Shown piece by piece: positions 1-5,188 of a DNA stretch of 5,188 nucleotides (position 1 is its first letter; the number at the start of each line of letters is the position of its first letter). Made by a program: the position numbers and the translations under genes. Origin of the DNA: an uncultured Gammaproteobacteria bacterium (GTDB lineage: Bacteria; Pseudomonadota; Gammaproteobacteria; Pseudomonadales; Pseudohongiellaceae). The DNA lies in the NCBI GenBank assembly GCA_903889815.1, contig CAISYX010000093.1, positions 1-5,188 on the forward strand, in the 5' to 3' direction. The notes beneath the pieces are model-generated. The model was not told the origin of the DNA and did not search any database. It worked only from the letters and a program-made list of their open reading frames with translations.

Positions 1-557
1 ATGTCGTCCAGACCGCCGAGCAGGCAGAATTTTTTGAAGGCCTGCACCTCAAACGGCAGCTCTTCGCCTTGCGGCTTGATGACCACCTGGCGCGCCAGAT
101 CGATGGTGAGCTGGTAGCCGGGAAAAGCCAGCGCGTCGTCAAACAGCTTGGCGACCTGGGCATCGGGCAAGACGATGGGCAGCAGCCCGTTCTTGAAGCT
201 GTTATTGAAAAAGATGTCGGCGTAGCTGGGCGCAATGATGGCCCTGAAACCATACTGGTCCAGCGCCCAGGGCGCGTGTTCACGCGAGGAGCCGCAGCCG
301 AAGTTTTTGCGTGCCAGCAGGATGGACGCACCTTTGTAGCGCGGCTGGTTGAGCACGAAGTCGGGGTTGGGCTTGCGCGAGGCCGGGTCTTGGCCGGGTT
401 CGCCCGGATCCAGGTAACGCCAGGCATCAAACAAGTTGGGGCCGAAGCCGGTCTTGCGGATGGACTTGAGGAACTGCTTGGGGATGATCGCGTCGGTGTC
501 AACGTTCTCGCGGTCCATGGGGGCCACCAGGCCCTTGTGTACGGTGAATTTTTGCAT
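1..557 (-). CDS. leuD: 3-isopropylmalate dehydratase small subunit LeuD (3' end cut by window edge)
   Basis: This is the small subunit of isopropylmalate isomerase (EC 4.2.1.33), which with LeuC converts 2-isopropylmalate to 3-isopropylmalate in cytoplasmic leucine synthesis. Translating the minus strand from the ATG at 557-555 gives 185 full codons, open to the window edge. The protein begins MQKFTVHKGLVAPMDRENVD, with the conserved DTDAIIPKQFLK stretch at about residues 20-31, the swivelling-domain signature GCGSSREHAPWAL at 87-99, and IIAPSYADIFFNNSFKNGLLP at 107-127 (given in part here: APSYADIFFNNS). Family members are about 200-216 residues, so some 20-30 residues lie beyond the edge. 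The start is 7 bases after the leuC stop, so the two are surely co-transcribed and probably translationally coupled. The Shine-Dalgarno sequence is weak (AAG-rich only). leuB would be expected next, outside the window. Identification is very secure. Confidence 0.97.
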   Translation of the reverse strand, partial: MQKFTVHKGLVAPMDRENVDTDAIIPKQFLKSIRKTGFGPNLFDAWRYLDPGEPGQDPASRKPNPDFVLNQPRYKGASILLARKNFGCGSSREHAPWALDQYGFRAIIAPSYADIFFNNSFKNGLLPIVLPDAQVAKLFDDALAFPGYQLTIDLARQVVIKPQGEELPFEVQAFKKFCLLGGLDD

Positions 558-564
558 AGGGAAC

Positions 565-2022
565 TTAAACAAACTTTCGGATGTCAACAAAGTGGCCGTG
601 AACGGCGGCGGCTGCAGCCATGGCCGGGCTGACCAAATGCGTGCGACCACCGGCGCCTTGCCGGCCTTCGAAATTGCGGTTGCTGGTGGAGGCGCAGCGC
701 TCGCCGGGCTCAAGCCGGTCGGCGTTCATGGCCAGGCACATGGAGCAGCCGGGTTCACGCCACTCAAAGCCGGCAGCGACAAAAATCTTATCCAGGCCTT
801 CGCGCTCGGCCTGCTCTTTGACCAGACCGGAGCCAGGCACCACCAGCGCGAGCTTGACGTTTTTGGCGACCTTCTGGCCGATTTTTTTAACGATGGCGGC
901 GGCTTCTCGCATGTCTTCAATGCGGCTGTTGGTGCAGGAGCCGATGAAGACCTTGTCGATCAGGATGTCGTTGACGGCTTTGCCGGGAGCCAGACCCATG
1001 TAGGTCAGGGCGCGCTCGATGGCATCTCGCTTGTTGGCGTCTTTTTCTTTGTCCGGGTCGGGCAGGATGTCGTCGATAGACAGCACCATCTCGGGCGAGG
1101 TGCCCCAGGTGACTTGCGGGCGGATCTGACTGGCGTCGAGTTCGACCACGGCGTCAAAAGTTGCGCCGGGGTCAGACTGCAGCGTGCTCCAGTAGCGCTG
1201 GGCCATGTCCCACTCGGGGCCGCCGACAAACTGGCCGGTTTTGGGGTCGGTGCCGGGGGCGAGCAAGCGGCCCTTGACGTAGTCGATGGTTTTGGCATCC
1301 ACGGCCACCAGGCCGGCTCGGGCGCCGGCTTCAATGGCCATGTTGCACACCGTCATGCGCCCTTCAACACTCAGAGAGCGGATGGCTTCGCCGCCAAACT
1401 CGATGGTATAGCCCGTCCCCCCCGCCGTGCCGATCTCGCCGATGATGGCCAGCACGATGTCTTTCGCCGTCACACCGGGGTTCAACCTGCCGTCCACACG
1501 GATCAACATGTTCCGCATCTTGGTCTGCAGCAGGCATTGTGTGGCCATGACGTGCTCGACCTCGGACGTGCCGATGCCGTGTGCCAAGGCCCCCAGAGCG
1601 CCATGGGTGGAAGTATGGGAATCACCGCAAACGATGGTCATTCCCGGCAATGTGGCGCCCTGCTCCGGCCCTACCACGTGAACGATGCCCTGACGCTCGT
1701 CATTCATGTCGAGTTCGAAAATGCCGAACTCCTTGCAATTGTCGTCGAGTGTGGTGACCTGAATGCGCGAGATTGGATCGCGAATGCCTTCCAGGCCCAG
1801 TCGGCGCTCCTCACGTGTCGTCGGAATATTGTGATCAGGCGTCGCGAAATTCGCCTCGGCACGCCAGGGACGACGTCCTGCCATGCGCAGACCTTCAAAC
1901 GCCTGGGGCGACGTTACTTCATGGATCAACTGGCGATCGATGTAAATGAGCGCAGTACCATCGTCGCGCTGCTTCACGAGGTGGGAGTCCCAGAGTTTGT
2001 CGTACAAGGTTTTACCAGTCAT
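565..2022 (-). CDS. leuC: 3-isopropylmalate dehydratase large subunit LeuC
   Basis: This is the aconitase-family [4Fe-4S] subunit of isopropylmalate isomerase, 485 residues, partner of the adjacent LeuD. The start MTGKTLYDKLWDSHLV aligns with the normal LeuC N-terminus. Visible family motifs are ATPDHNIPTT (60-69), VCGDSHTSTHGALGALAHG (131-149), FIGSCTNSRIED (359-370) and EPGCSMCLAMN (423-433). Cys363, Cys426 and Cys429 are the expected three cluster ligands. The C-terminus (NRNFEGRQG, then SPAMAAAAAVHGHFVDIRKF) is complete. Length is somewhat above the usual 465-475. The excess sits around residues 257-270 (GTDPKTGQFVGGPE), before a conserved WGTSPEMV segment. There is no strong Shine-Dalgarno before the ATG, but no other start fits the family. 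Transcription probably begins from the promoter at 2064-2091. Many Burkholderiales, as I recall, carry a small entericidin gene between leuC and leuD; here there is room for none. Confidence 0.98.
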   Translation of the reverse strand: MTGKTLYDKLWDSHLVKQRDDGTALIYIDRQLIHEVTSPQAFEGLRMAGRRPWRAEANFATPDHNIPTTREERRLGLEGIRDPISRIQVTTLDDNCKEFGIFELDMNDERQGIVHVVGPEQGATLPGMTIVCGDSHTSTHGALGALAHGIGTSEVEHVMATQCLLQTKMRNMLIRVDGRLNPGVTAKDIVLAIIGEIGTAGGTGYTIEFGGEAIRSLSVEGRMTVCNMAIEAGARAGLVAVDAKTIDYVKGRLLAPGTDPKTGQFVGGPEWDMAQRYWSTLQSDPGATFDAVVELDASQIRPQVTWGTSPEMVLSIDDILPDPDKEKDANKRDAIERALTYMGLAPGKAVNDILIDKVFIGSCTNSRIEDMREAAAIVKKIGQKVAKNVKLALVVPGSGLVKEQAEREGLDKIFVAAGFEWREPGCSMCLAMNADRLEPGERCASTSNRNFEGRQGAGGRTHLVSPAMAAAAAVHGHFVDIRKFV

Positions 2023-2063
2023 GAGAATTTACCGTTTTAGCTGACACTGAAAGGAGTGGAAAA

Positions 2064-2091
2064 ACTATACTCGCCGATTTTCAATAACCAA
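2064..2091 (-). promoter_or_regulatory. Predicted sigma70-type promoter for leuCD
   Basis: On the minus strand a -10 hexamer TATAGT (2069-2064, five of six matches to TATAAT) follows a -35-like TTGGTT (2091-2086) with a 16-base spacer. The predicted transcript would start near 2057, giving a leader of about 35 bases before leuC. The -35 is poor, which fits a promoter that needs an activator, and one of the two upstream repeats overlaps it. This is inferred from sequence only. Confidence 0.6.
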
Positions 2092-2126
2092 AATGACACT
2101 ATTTTATCCTTCGAATAACCAAATGG
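2081..2126 (-). promoter_or_regulatory. Tandem TTTGGTTATT motifs, probable LysR-type regulator site upstream of leuC
   Basis: Two near-identical minus-strand motifs, CATTTGGTTATTCGA (around 2126-2111) and CATTTTGGTTATTGA (around 2095-2081), lie about 31 bases apart, close to three helical turns. The upstream copy also forms a dyad, TTATTCGAAGGATAA (2118-2104), with arms that match at five of six positions and a T-N11-A framework typical of LysR-family sites. Its centre is about 54 bases upstream of the predicted transcript start, and the second copy overlaps the -35. This is the recognition-plus-activation geometry of LysR-type regulators. No regulator gene is present in the window, so its identity (CysB-like, LeuO-like or other) is unknown. 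Confidence 0.5.
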
Positions 2127-2141
2127 AATTTAATCTCCGAT

Positions 2142-3227
2142 TCACAGGATGGGCGTTGTCGATACGACATCCGCATTCTGTGCGCGATGACGCAGCACGT
2201 GGTCCATCAGTACGATCGCCATCATGGCTTCGGCAATCGGAGTTGCACGGATACCTACACAGGGGTCATGGCGACCGGTGGTGATGATGTCCACGGGATT
2301 GCCATGCACATCGATGGACCTGCCTGGGATGCGAATGCTGGAAGTTGGCTTCAGTGCGATGCTGGCGAGAATATCCTGTCCGGAGGAAATTCCACCAAGG
2401 ATTCCCCCTGCATTGTTGGAGAAGAATCCCTGCGGACTCATCTCATCCCGATGTTCTGTCCCCTTCTGCGTGATGCAATTGAAACCAGCGCCAATCTCGA
2501 CGCCTTTGACGGCGTTGATGCTCATGAGTGCATGGGCCAGATCAGCATCCAGCCTGTCAAAAACCGGCTCGCCCAGACCAACAGGCACTCCCGACGCAAC
2601 GACGTTGATGCGAGCGCCAATGGAGTTGCCCTCTTTGTTGAGAGCCGCCATGTAGGCCTCCATTTCCGGCACCTTCGCCGCGTCCGGGCAGAAGAATGGA
2701 TTGCGATCCACCTCGTCCCAGTCGAAATCCTCGATCCTGATGGGTCCGAGCTGACTCATGTAGCCACGGATCTGCACACCATAACGCTCGAACAGGTATT
2801 TTTTGGCAATGGCGCCCGCCGCAACCCGCATCGCAGTCTCGCGCGCTGACGAACGTCCACCCCCGCGATAGTCGCGAATGCCATATTTCTGTTGATAAGT
2901 GTAATCAGCGTGGGCCGGTCGGAACTGTTCCGCAATTCTGCCGTAATCCTTCGAGCGCTGATCTGTGTTCTCGATGACAAGTCCGATGGGAGTTCCGGTG
3001 GTACGGCCTTCGAACACGCCGGAGAGAATGCGGACTTCATCCGCTTCCTGACGCTGGGTGGTAAAGCGCGAAGTGCCGGGCTTGCGACGATCCAGATCAC
3101 GCTGCAAGTCTGCAACACTCAAGGCCATTCCGGGAGGGCAGCCATCCACGATGCAGCCAAGCGCCGGACCATGGCTTTCACCAAAGCTGGTGACCGTGAA
3201 GAGCTTGCCAATCGAATTTCCAGACAT
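2142..3227 (-). CDS. aroC: Chorismate synthase AroC
   Basis: This enzyme (EC 4.2.3.5) converts 5-enolpyruvylshikimate-3-phosphate to chorismate in the cytoplasm. It needs reduced FMN and catalyses the last step of the shikimate pathway. The 361-residue length matches the family. Motifs in order: GNSIGKLFTVTSFGESHGPA (3-22), holding the conserved His19; FRPAHADYTY (102-111), with the catalytic His106; DYRGGGRSSARETAMRVAAG (119-138); NNAGGILGGISSGQDI (271-286); and TTGRHDPCVGIRATPIAEAM (316-335), with the Arg-His-Asp signature. The start is supported by the family N-terminus and by an AGGTGA Shine-Dalgarno (3236-3231) just before the ATG. It lies downstream of prmB on the same strand, as in E. 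coli, with a 111-base gap that may hold its own promoter. The stop is 119 bases before leuC and no terminator hairpin is evident between them, so readthrough into leuCD is possible. Confidence 0.99.
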   Translation of the reverse strand: MSGNSIGKLFTVTSFGESHGPALGCIVDGCPPGMALSVADLQRDLDRRKPGTSRFTTQRQEADEVRILSGVFEGRTTGTPIGLVIENTDQRSKDYGRIAEQFRPAHADYTYQQKYGIRDYRGGGRSSARETAMRVAAGAIAKKYLFERYGVQIRGYMSQLGPIRIEDFDWDEVDRNPFFCPDAAKVPEMEAYMAALNKEGNSIGARINVVASGVPVGLGEPVFDRLDADLAHALMSINAVKGVEIGAGFNCITQKGTEHRDEMSPQGFFSNNAGGILGGISSGQDILASIALKPTSSIRIPGRSIDVHGNPVDIITTGRHDPCVGIRATPIAEAMMAIVLMDHVLRHRAQNADVVSTTPIL

Positions 3228-3230
3228 GCG

Positions 3231-3236
3231 TCACCT
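3231..3236 (-). promoter_or_regulatory. Shine-Dalgarno sequence of aroC
   Basis: AGGTGA on the minus strand ends three bases before the aroC ATG at 3227-3225. Spacing is slightly short, but it is the clearest ribosome binding site in the window and fixes the aroC start. Confidence 0.6.
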
Positions 3237-3289
3237 GTAAGTGAAGGAATGAATTTCGCGCCTTGTCAGGGCGTCCTGAAAGGCGGCGA

Positions 3290-3319
3290 ATTGTACACCA
3301 ACATCCTGAGTGTTACGAA
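3290..3319 (-). promoter_or_regulatory. Possible aroC promoter in the prmB-aroC gap
   Basis: The minus strand has TACAAT (3295-3290, five of six matches to TATAAT) and an 18-base spacer from a weak -35, TTCGTA (3319-3314). Transcription would start near 3283, leaving a leader of roughly 55 bases ahead of aroC. The 111-base gap after prmB is longer than expected within a tightly packed operon, which favours a separate aroC promoter. It is a weak match and a prediction only. Confidence 0.4.
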
Positions 3320-3338
3320 TCATCACAGACAAAGGGAG

Positions 3339-4232
3339 TCAGATGAAGCAGTCGCGATACTCCAGCAACTGTTTTCTGGTCACCCGACAGATGCCTTCCC
3401 CGCCGTTGGCGAACTCCAGCCACTGTAGCGGCACCAGTGGCAGGCGTGCGGACAGTGCCGCGCAGGAATAGCCCACCTCCAATATCAGAACGCCGTCCTC
3501 AGTCAACCAGTCAGGCGCCTCGCGAAGTATCCGCAAGGGAATCGCCAAGCCCTCGTCGGCCGAGACAAGACCCAGGGCGGGCTCATGTCGGTACTCGGCT
3601 GGCAGTGCAATGAATTCGTCCTGAGAGACGTAAGGGGGATTCGTGACAATCAGGTCATAAGTTGCTGCAAGGCCGGCAAAAAGATCGGAATGCAGTACTT
3701 GAACCCGCTCCTGCAAGCCATATCGCTCCACATTTCGCCGTGCCAAGACCAGCGCCTCTTCGGAAATGTCCGCCAGCGCCACCAAGGCATCTGGGAATTC
3801 AAGAGCAACAGCAATGCCGATGCAGCCGCTGCCAGTGCAAAGATCCAGAATGCGCTCAGGTTCTCGCGGCAGCAAGGTGGCAAAGTGTTGCTGAATCAAC
3901 TCTGCGATCGGCGATCTGGGTATCAACACATGTTCATTGACCGCAAATGGCATACCTGCAAACCAGGCCTCTCCTACCAGATAAGCCACCGGGACATGCT
4001 CGTCGATGCGTCTCTGCCCGAGTGTCTCCAGTCGTTTCAGCTCGGACGGCGTCAGCTTTCGGGACATGATGCCGTCATCACTGTCAAAGGGTATCTGCAA
4101 GGCACAGAAAGCTAGGTACACGGCTTCATCCCAGGCGTTGTCAGTACCATGACCATAGAACAGATCTGCCTGGTCAAAGCGGCTGGCGAGATCATCCAGA
4201 ACTTCTCCCAAGCGTGGCATTGCAGTCATCAT
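3339..4232 (-). CDS. prmB: Ribosomal protein uL3 N5-glutamine methyltransferase PrmB
   Basis: PrmB methylates a glutamine side-chain amide in ribosomal protein uL3 (L3) using S-adenosylmethionine, acting in the cytoplasm during ribosome assembly. The 297-residue protein has an N-terminal helical substrate-binding part (about 1-80), the linker PVAYLVGEAWFAGMPFAVNE (81-100) and HVLIPRSPIAELI (101-113). The Arg-Ser-Pro here, instead of the Arg-Pro-Glu-Thr seen in release-factor methyltransferase PrmC, argues for PrmB. The Rossmann motif I is DLCTGSGCIGI (130-140), the acidic residue ending strand 2 is Asp155, and the catalytic NPPY is at 198-201. The first ATG (4232) has a GAGGGA sequence 11 bases upstream; Met2 and Met5 are alternatives. 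Being next to aroC, as in E. coli, independently supports the PrmB call over PrmC. Confidence 0.95.
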   Translation of the reverse strand: MMTAMPRLGEVLDDLASRFDQADLFYGHGTDNAWDEAVYLAFCALQIPFDSDDGIMSRKLTPSELKRLETLGQRRIDEHVPVAYLVGEAWFAGMPFAVNEHVLIPRSPIAELIQQHFATLLPREPERILDLCTGSGCIGIAVALEFPDALVALADISEEALVLARRNVERYGLQERVQVLHSDLFAGLAATYDLIVTNPPYVSQDEFIALPAEYRHEPALGLVSADEGLAIPLRILREAPDWLTEDGVLILEVGYSCAALSARLPLVPLQWLEFANGGEGICRVTRKQLLEYRDCFI

Positions 4233-4338
4233 CTACGCGATCTTCCCTCAAATCACAGCCCAGAAATCACTTTACCAGGCACGGTTGTCTATCGTACGGT
4301 AGGCGCCTCTTCAACAGTCAGGACATCTGCAGCACACC
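4233..4338. promoter_or_regulatory. Divergent promoter region between prmB and folE with two adjacent palindromes
   Basis: This 106-base gap separates divergently transcribed prmB and folE, so it must hold signals for both. No strong sigma70 promoter is obvious. For folE, TTTACC (4271-4276) and TACGGT (4295-4300) with an 18-base spacer is a weak candidate; for prmB, TTGAAG on the minus strand near 4316-4311 could act as a -35. Visible symmetry: TATCGTACGGTA (4290-4301), an imperfect 12-base palindrome around CGTACG, immediately followed by the perfect palindrome AGGCGCCT (4301-4308). Either could be an operator shared by the two genes, or chance. Confidence 0.4.
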
Positions 4339-4893
4339 ATGAGCGACACAATGGAAAAGGCCTATCGGGACATAATCGCAGCCATCGGCGAGGACCTGAC
4401 GCGCCCTGGACTTGCAGAAACGCCAAAAAGAGCAGCCAAGGCCATGGACTTTCTCATGCGCGGCTATCGGCAGAACATCGACGAAGTGATCAACAACGCG
4501 CTGTTTCCTTCTGCATCAGAAGAAATGGTCATCGTGAAGAATATCGAACTCTATTCCATGTGCGAACATCATATGCTGCCCTTCATCGGCAAATGCCATG
4601 TTGCTTATATTCCACGCGGCAAAGTGATTGGTCTGTCCAAGATAGCCCGCATCGTAGACATCTTTGCCCGCCGCATGCAGATTCAGGAAAACCTGACCAA
4701 GGAAATCGCCGAGACTATTGTCAACAAGACTGGCGCATCGGGCGCCGCGGTCATTATCGAAGCACAGCACATGTGCATGATGATGCGTGGTGTTGAAAAG
4801 CAGAACTCTGTCATGACCACATCCTGCATGTTGGGCGCCTTCCGCAATAGTCAGAGCACCCGCAACGAATTCCTCTCCCTGATCAGCAAGTAG
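4339..4893 (+). CDS. folE: GTP cyclohydrolase I FolE (zinc-dependent type)
   Basis: FolE (EC 3.5.4.16) converts GTP to 7,8-dihydroneopterin triphosphate and formate, the first step of tetrahydrofolate synthesis; the family forms a cytoplasmic toroidal decamer. The 184-residue protein is a normal bacterial length. It shows the zinc-site motif SMCEHHMLPFIGK (73-85), where Cys75 and His78 are ligands and His77 matches the catalytic His112 of E. coli. AYIPRGKVIGLSKIARIVD (89-107) follows, then EAQHMCMMMRG (141-151), with His144 and the third zinc ligand Cys146. The C-terminal TTSCMLGAFRNSQSTRNEFL (160-179) is also typical. All catalytic residues are intact, so it is a zinc-type FolE and not the unrelated FolE2. 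The ATG at 4339 has no good Shine-Dalgarno (AGGA lies about 16 bases upstream, too far); Met5 at 4351 is no better. It diverges from prmB and converges with the OmpA-like gene. Confidence 0.98.
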   Translation: MSDTMEKAYRDIIAAIGEDLTRPGLAETPKRAAKAMDFLMRGYRQNIDEVINNALFPSASEEMVIVKNIELYSMCEHHMLPFIGKCHVAYIPRGKVIGLSKIARIVDIFARRMQIQENLTKEIAETIVNKTGASGAAVIIEAQHMCMMMRGVEKQNSVMTTSCMLGAFRNSQSTRNEFLSLISK

Positions 4894-4896
4894 AGA

Positions 4897-5188
4897 TCAT
4901 TCGCTCAGCACGCTGTCCACGCGGTCCGCGCACGGCGCCTGCGCGCAAGCCGGTGACCGCGGGCCCACGCCCTCGGCGCGCAGTCGCGACGCTTCCACAC
5001 CTGCCTGCTGCAGGCGTTCTACAATCTGTCCGGCCCTCTGTCGTGAGCGCTCCAGAAGCACGTCAATATCGTCGGTGCCGCGCAGATGTGCTACCACGAA
5101 CACCTGCAACTGTGGTGCAAGCTGCAGTGCCCGCGCAGCAAGCGCCAGTCCATCTGCCTCCAGCAATGCATCCTGATCATCGAAACTG
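4897..5188 (-). CDS. OmpA-like domain protein, C-terminal part only (5' end outside window)
   Basis: Ninety-six residues are visible, open to the right edge and ending at the TGA at 4899-4897. The order of elements matches an OmpA/MotB C-terminal domain: SFDDQDALLEADGLALAARA, a strand ending VFVVAHLRG, a helix with RSRQRAGQIVERLQQAG, then VEASRLRAEGVGPRSP and a closing ADRVDSVL. Such domains normally bind peptidoglycan in the periplasm and sit in outer-membrane proteins or lipoproteins; the N-terminal anchor would be off the edge. It is degenerate. Ungapped alignment to OmpA puts Arg where GHTD has the diaminopimelate-binding Asp, the following Asn is Leu, and the usual NRRVE is reduced to ADRVD. 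Two Cys (in PACAQAPCAD) could form a disulfide, as in some relatives. Its TTG at 5166 is unlikely to be the start because the frame continues upstream with family-like sequence. Confidence 0.7.
   Translation of the reverse strand, partial: SFDDQDALLEADGLALAARALQLAPQLQVFVVAHLRGTDDIDVLLERSRQRAGQIVERLQQAGVEASRLRAEGVGPRSPACAQAPCADRVDSVLSE

Noticed and set aside
69..632. Plus-strand open frame of 187 codons opposite leuD
   Set aside because: It is antisense to a clear LeuD and shows no family resemblance.
436..2040. Plus-strand open frame of 534 codons opposite leuC
   Set aside because: It lies antisense to leuC, which has complete family motifs and catalytic cysteines. The antisense translation is Gly/Ala/His/Asp-rich with no recognisable domain, as expected for a shadow of a GC-rich gene.
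2023..2063. Leucine leader peptide or attenuator upstream of leuC
   Set aside because: The predicted leader is about 35 bases, with no Leu-codon-rich small frame and no alternative stem-loops.
2187..2849. Plus-strand open frame of 220 codons opposite aroC
   Set aside because: Shadow of aroC, whose minus-strand product matches chorismate synthase along its full length.
3250..3285. Possible hairpin (CGCC...GGCG around the sequence CTGACAA) in the aroC leader
   Set aside because: The stem is only about four base pairs with no U-run or riboswitch-like conserved core, so it does not support a terminator or riboswitch.
4149..4796. Plus-strand open frame of 215 codons overlapping prmB and folE
   Set aside because: It is out of frame with folE, and the folE frame contains the complete zinc and catalytic motifs.
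4897..5166. TTG at 5166 as the true start of the OmpA-like gene, making a small 89-residue protein
   Set aside because: The frame stays open upstream to the window edge and reads SFDDQDAL, which fits the beginning of an OmpA-like domain, so the gene is longer.

Overview
The window is a stretch of ordinary proteobacterial housekeeping genes, most likely betaproteobacterial. I judge this from the recalled look of LeuC/LeuD (Burkholderiales, especially Comamonadaceae-like) and AroC. FolE looks closer to Pseudomonas-type enzymes, so placement below class level is uncertain. No rRNA, tRNA, CRISPR array, insertion sequence or phage gene is visible, and no gene-free stretch exceeds about 120 bases.

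Layout, left to right: (1) the minus-strand leuCD block, with leuD (small subunit of 3-isopropylmalate dehydratase) cut by the left edge and leuC (large subunit) just upstream of it. (2) A 119-base gap at 2023-2141 carrying a good sigma70-type promoter for leuCD and two near-identical upstream motifs that look like LysR-type regulator sites. (3) aroC (chorismate synthase) and, 111 bases upstream, prmB (uL3 glutamine methyltransferase), both on the minus strand. This is the same prmB-aroC pairing known from E. coli. (4) A 106-base divergent gap at 4233-4338. (5) folE (GTP cyclohydrolase I) on the plus strand. (6) The C-terminal end of an OmpA-like domain protein on the minus strand, converging on folE with only 3 bases between the stop codons and running off the right edge.

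Functionally, leuCD serves leucine synthesis, aroC makes chorismate (aromatic amino acids and the p-aminobenzoate half of folate), folE makes the pterin half of folate, and prmB modifies ribosomal protein uL3 before ribosome assembly. All complete genes have intact catalytic motifs. The points worth a second look are the leu promoter motifs, a short insertion in LeuC, the loss of the usual peptidoglycan-binding Asp in the OmpA-like domain, paired palindromes between prmB and folE, and a base-composition difference between leuC and prmB. I found no convincing evidence of a new biological system here.
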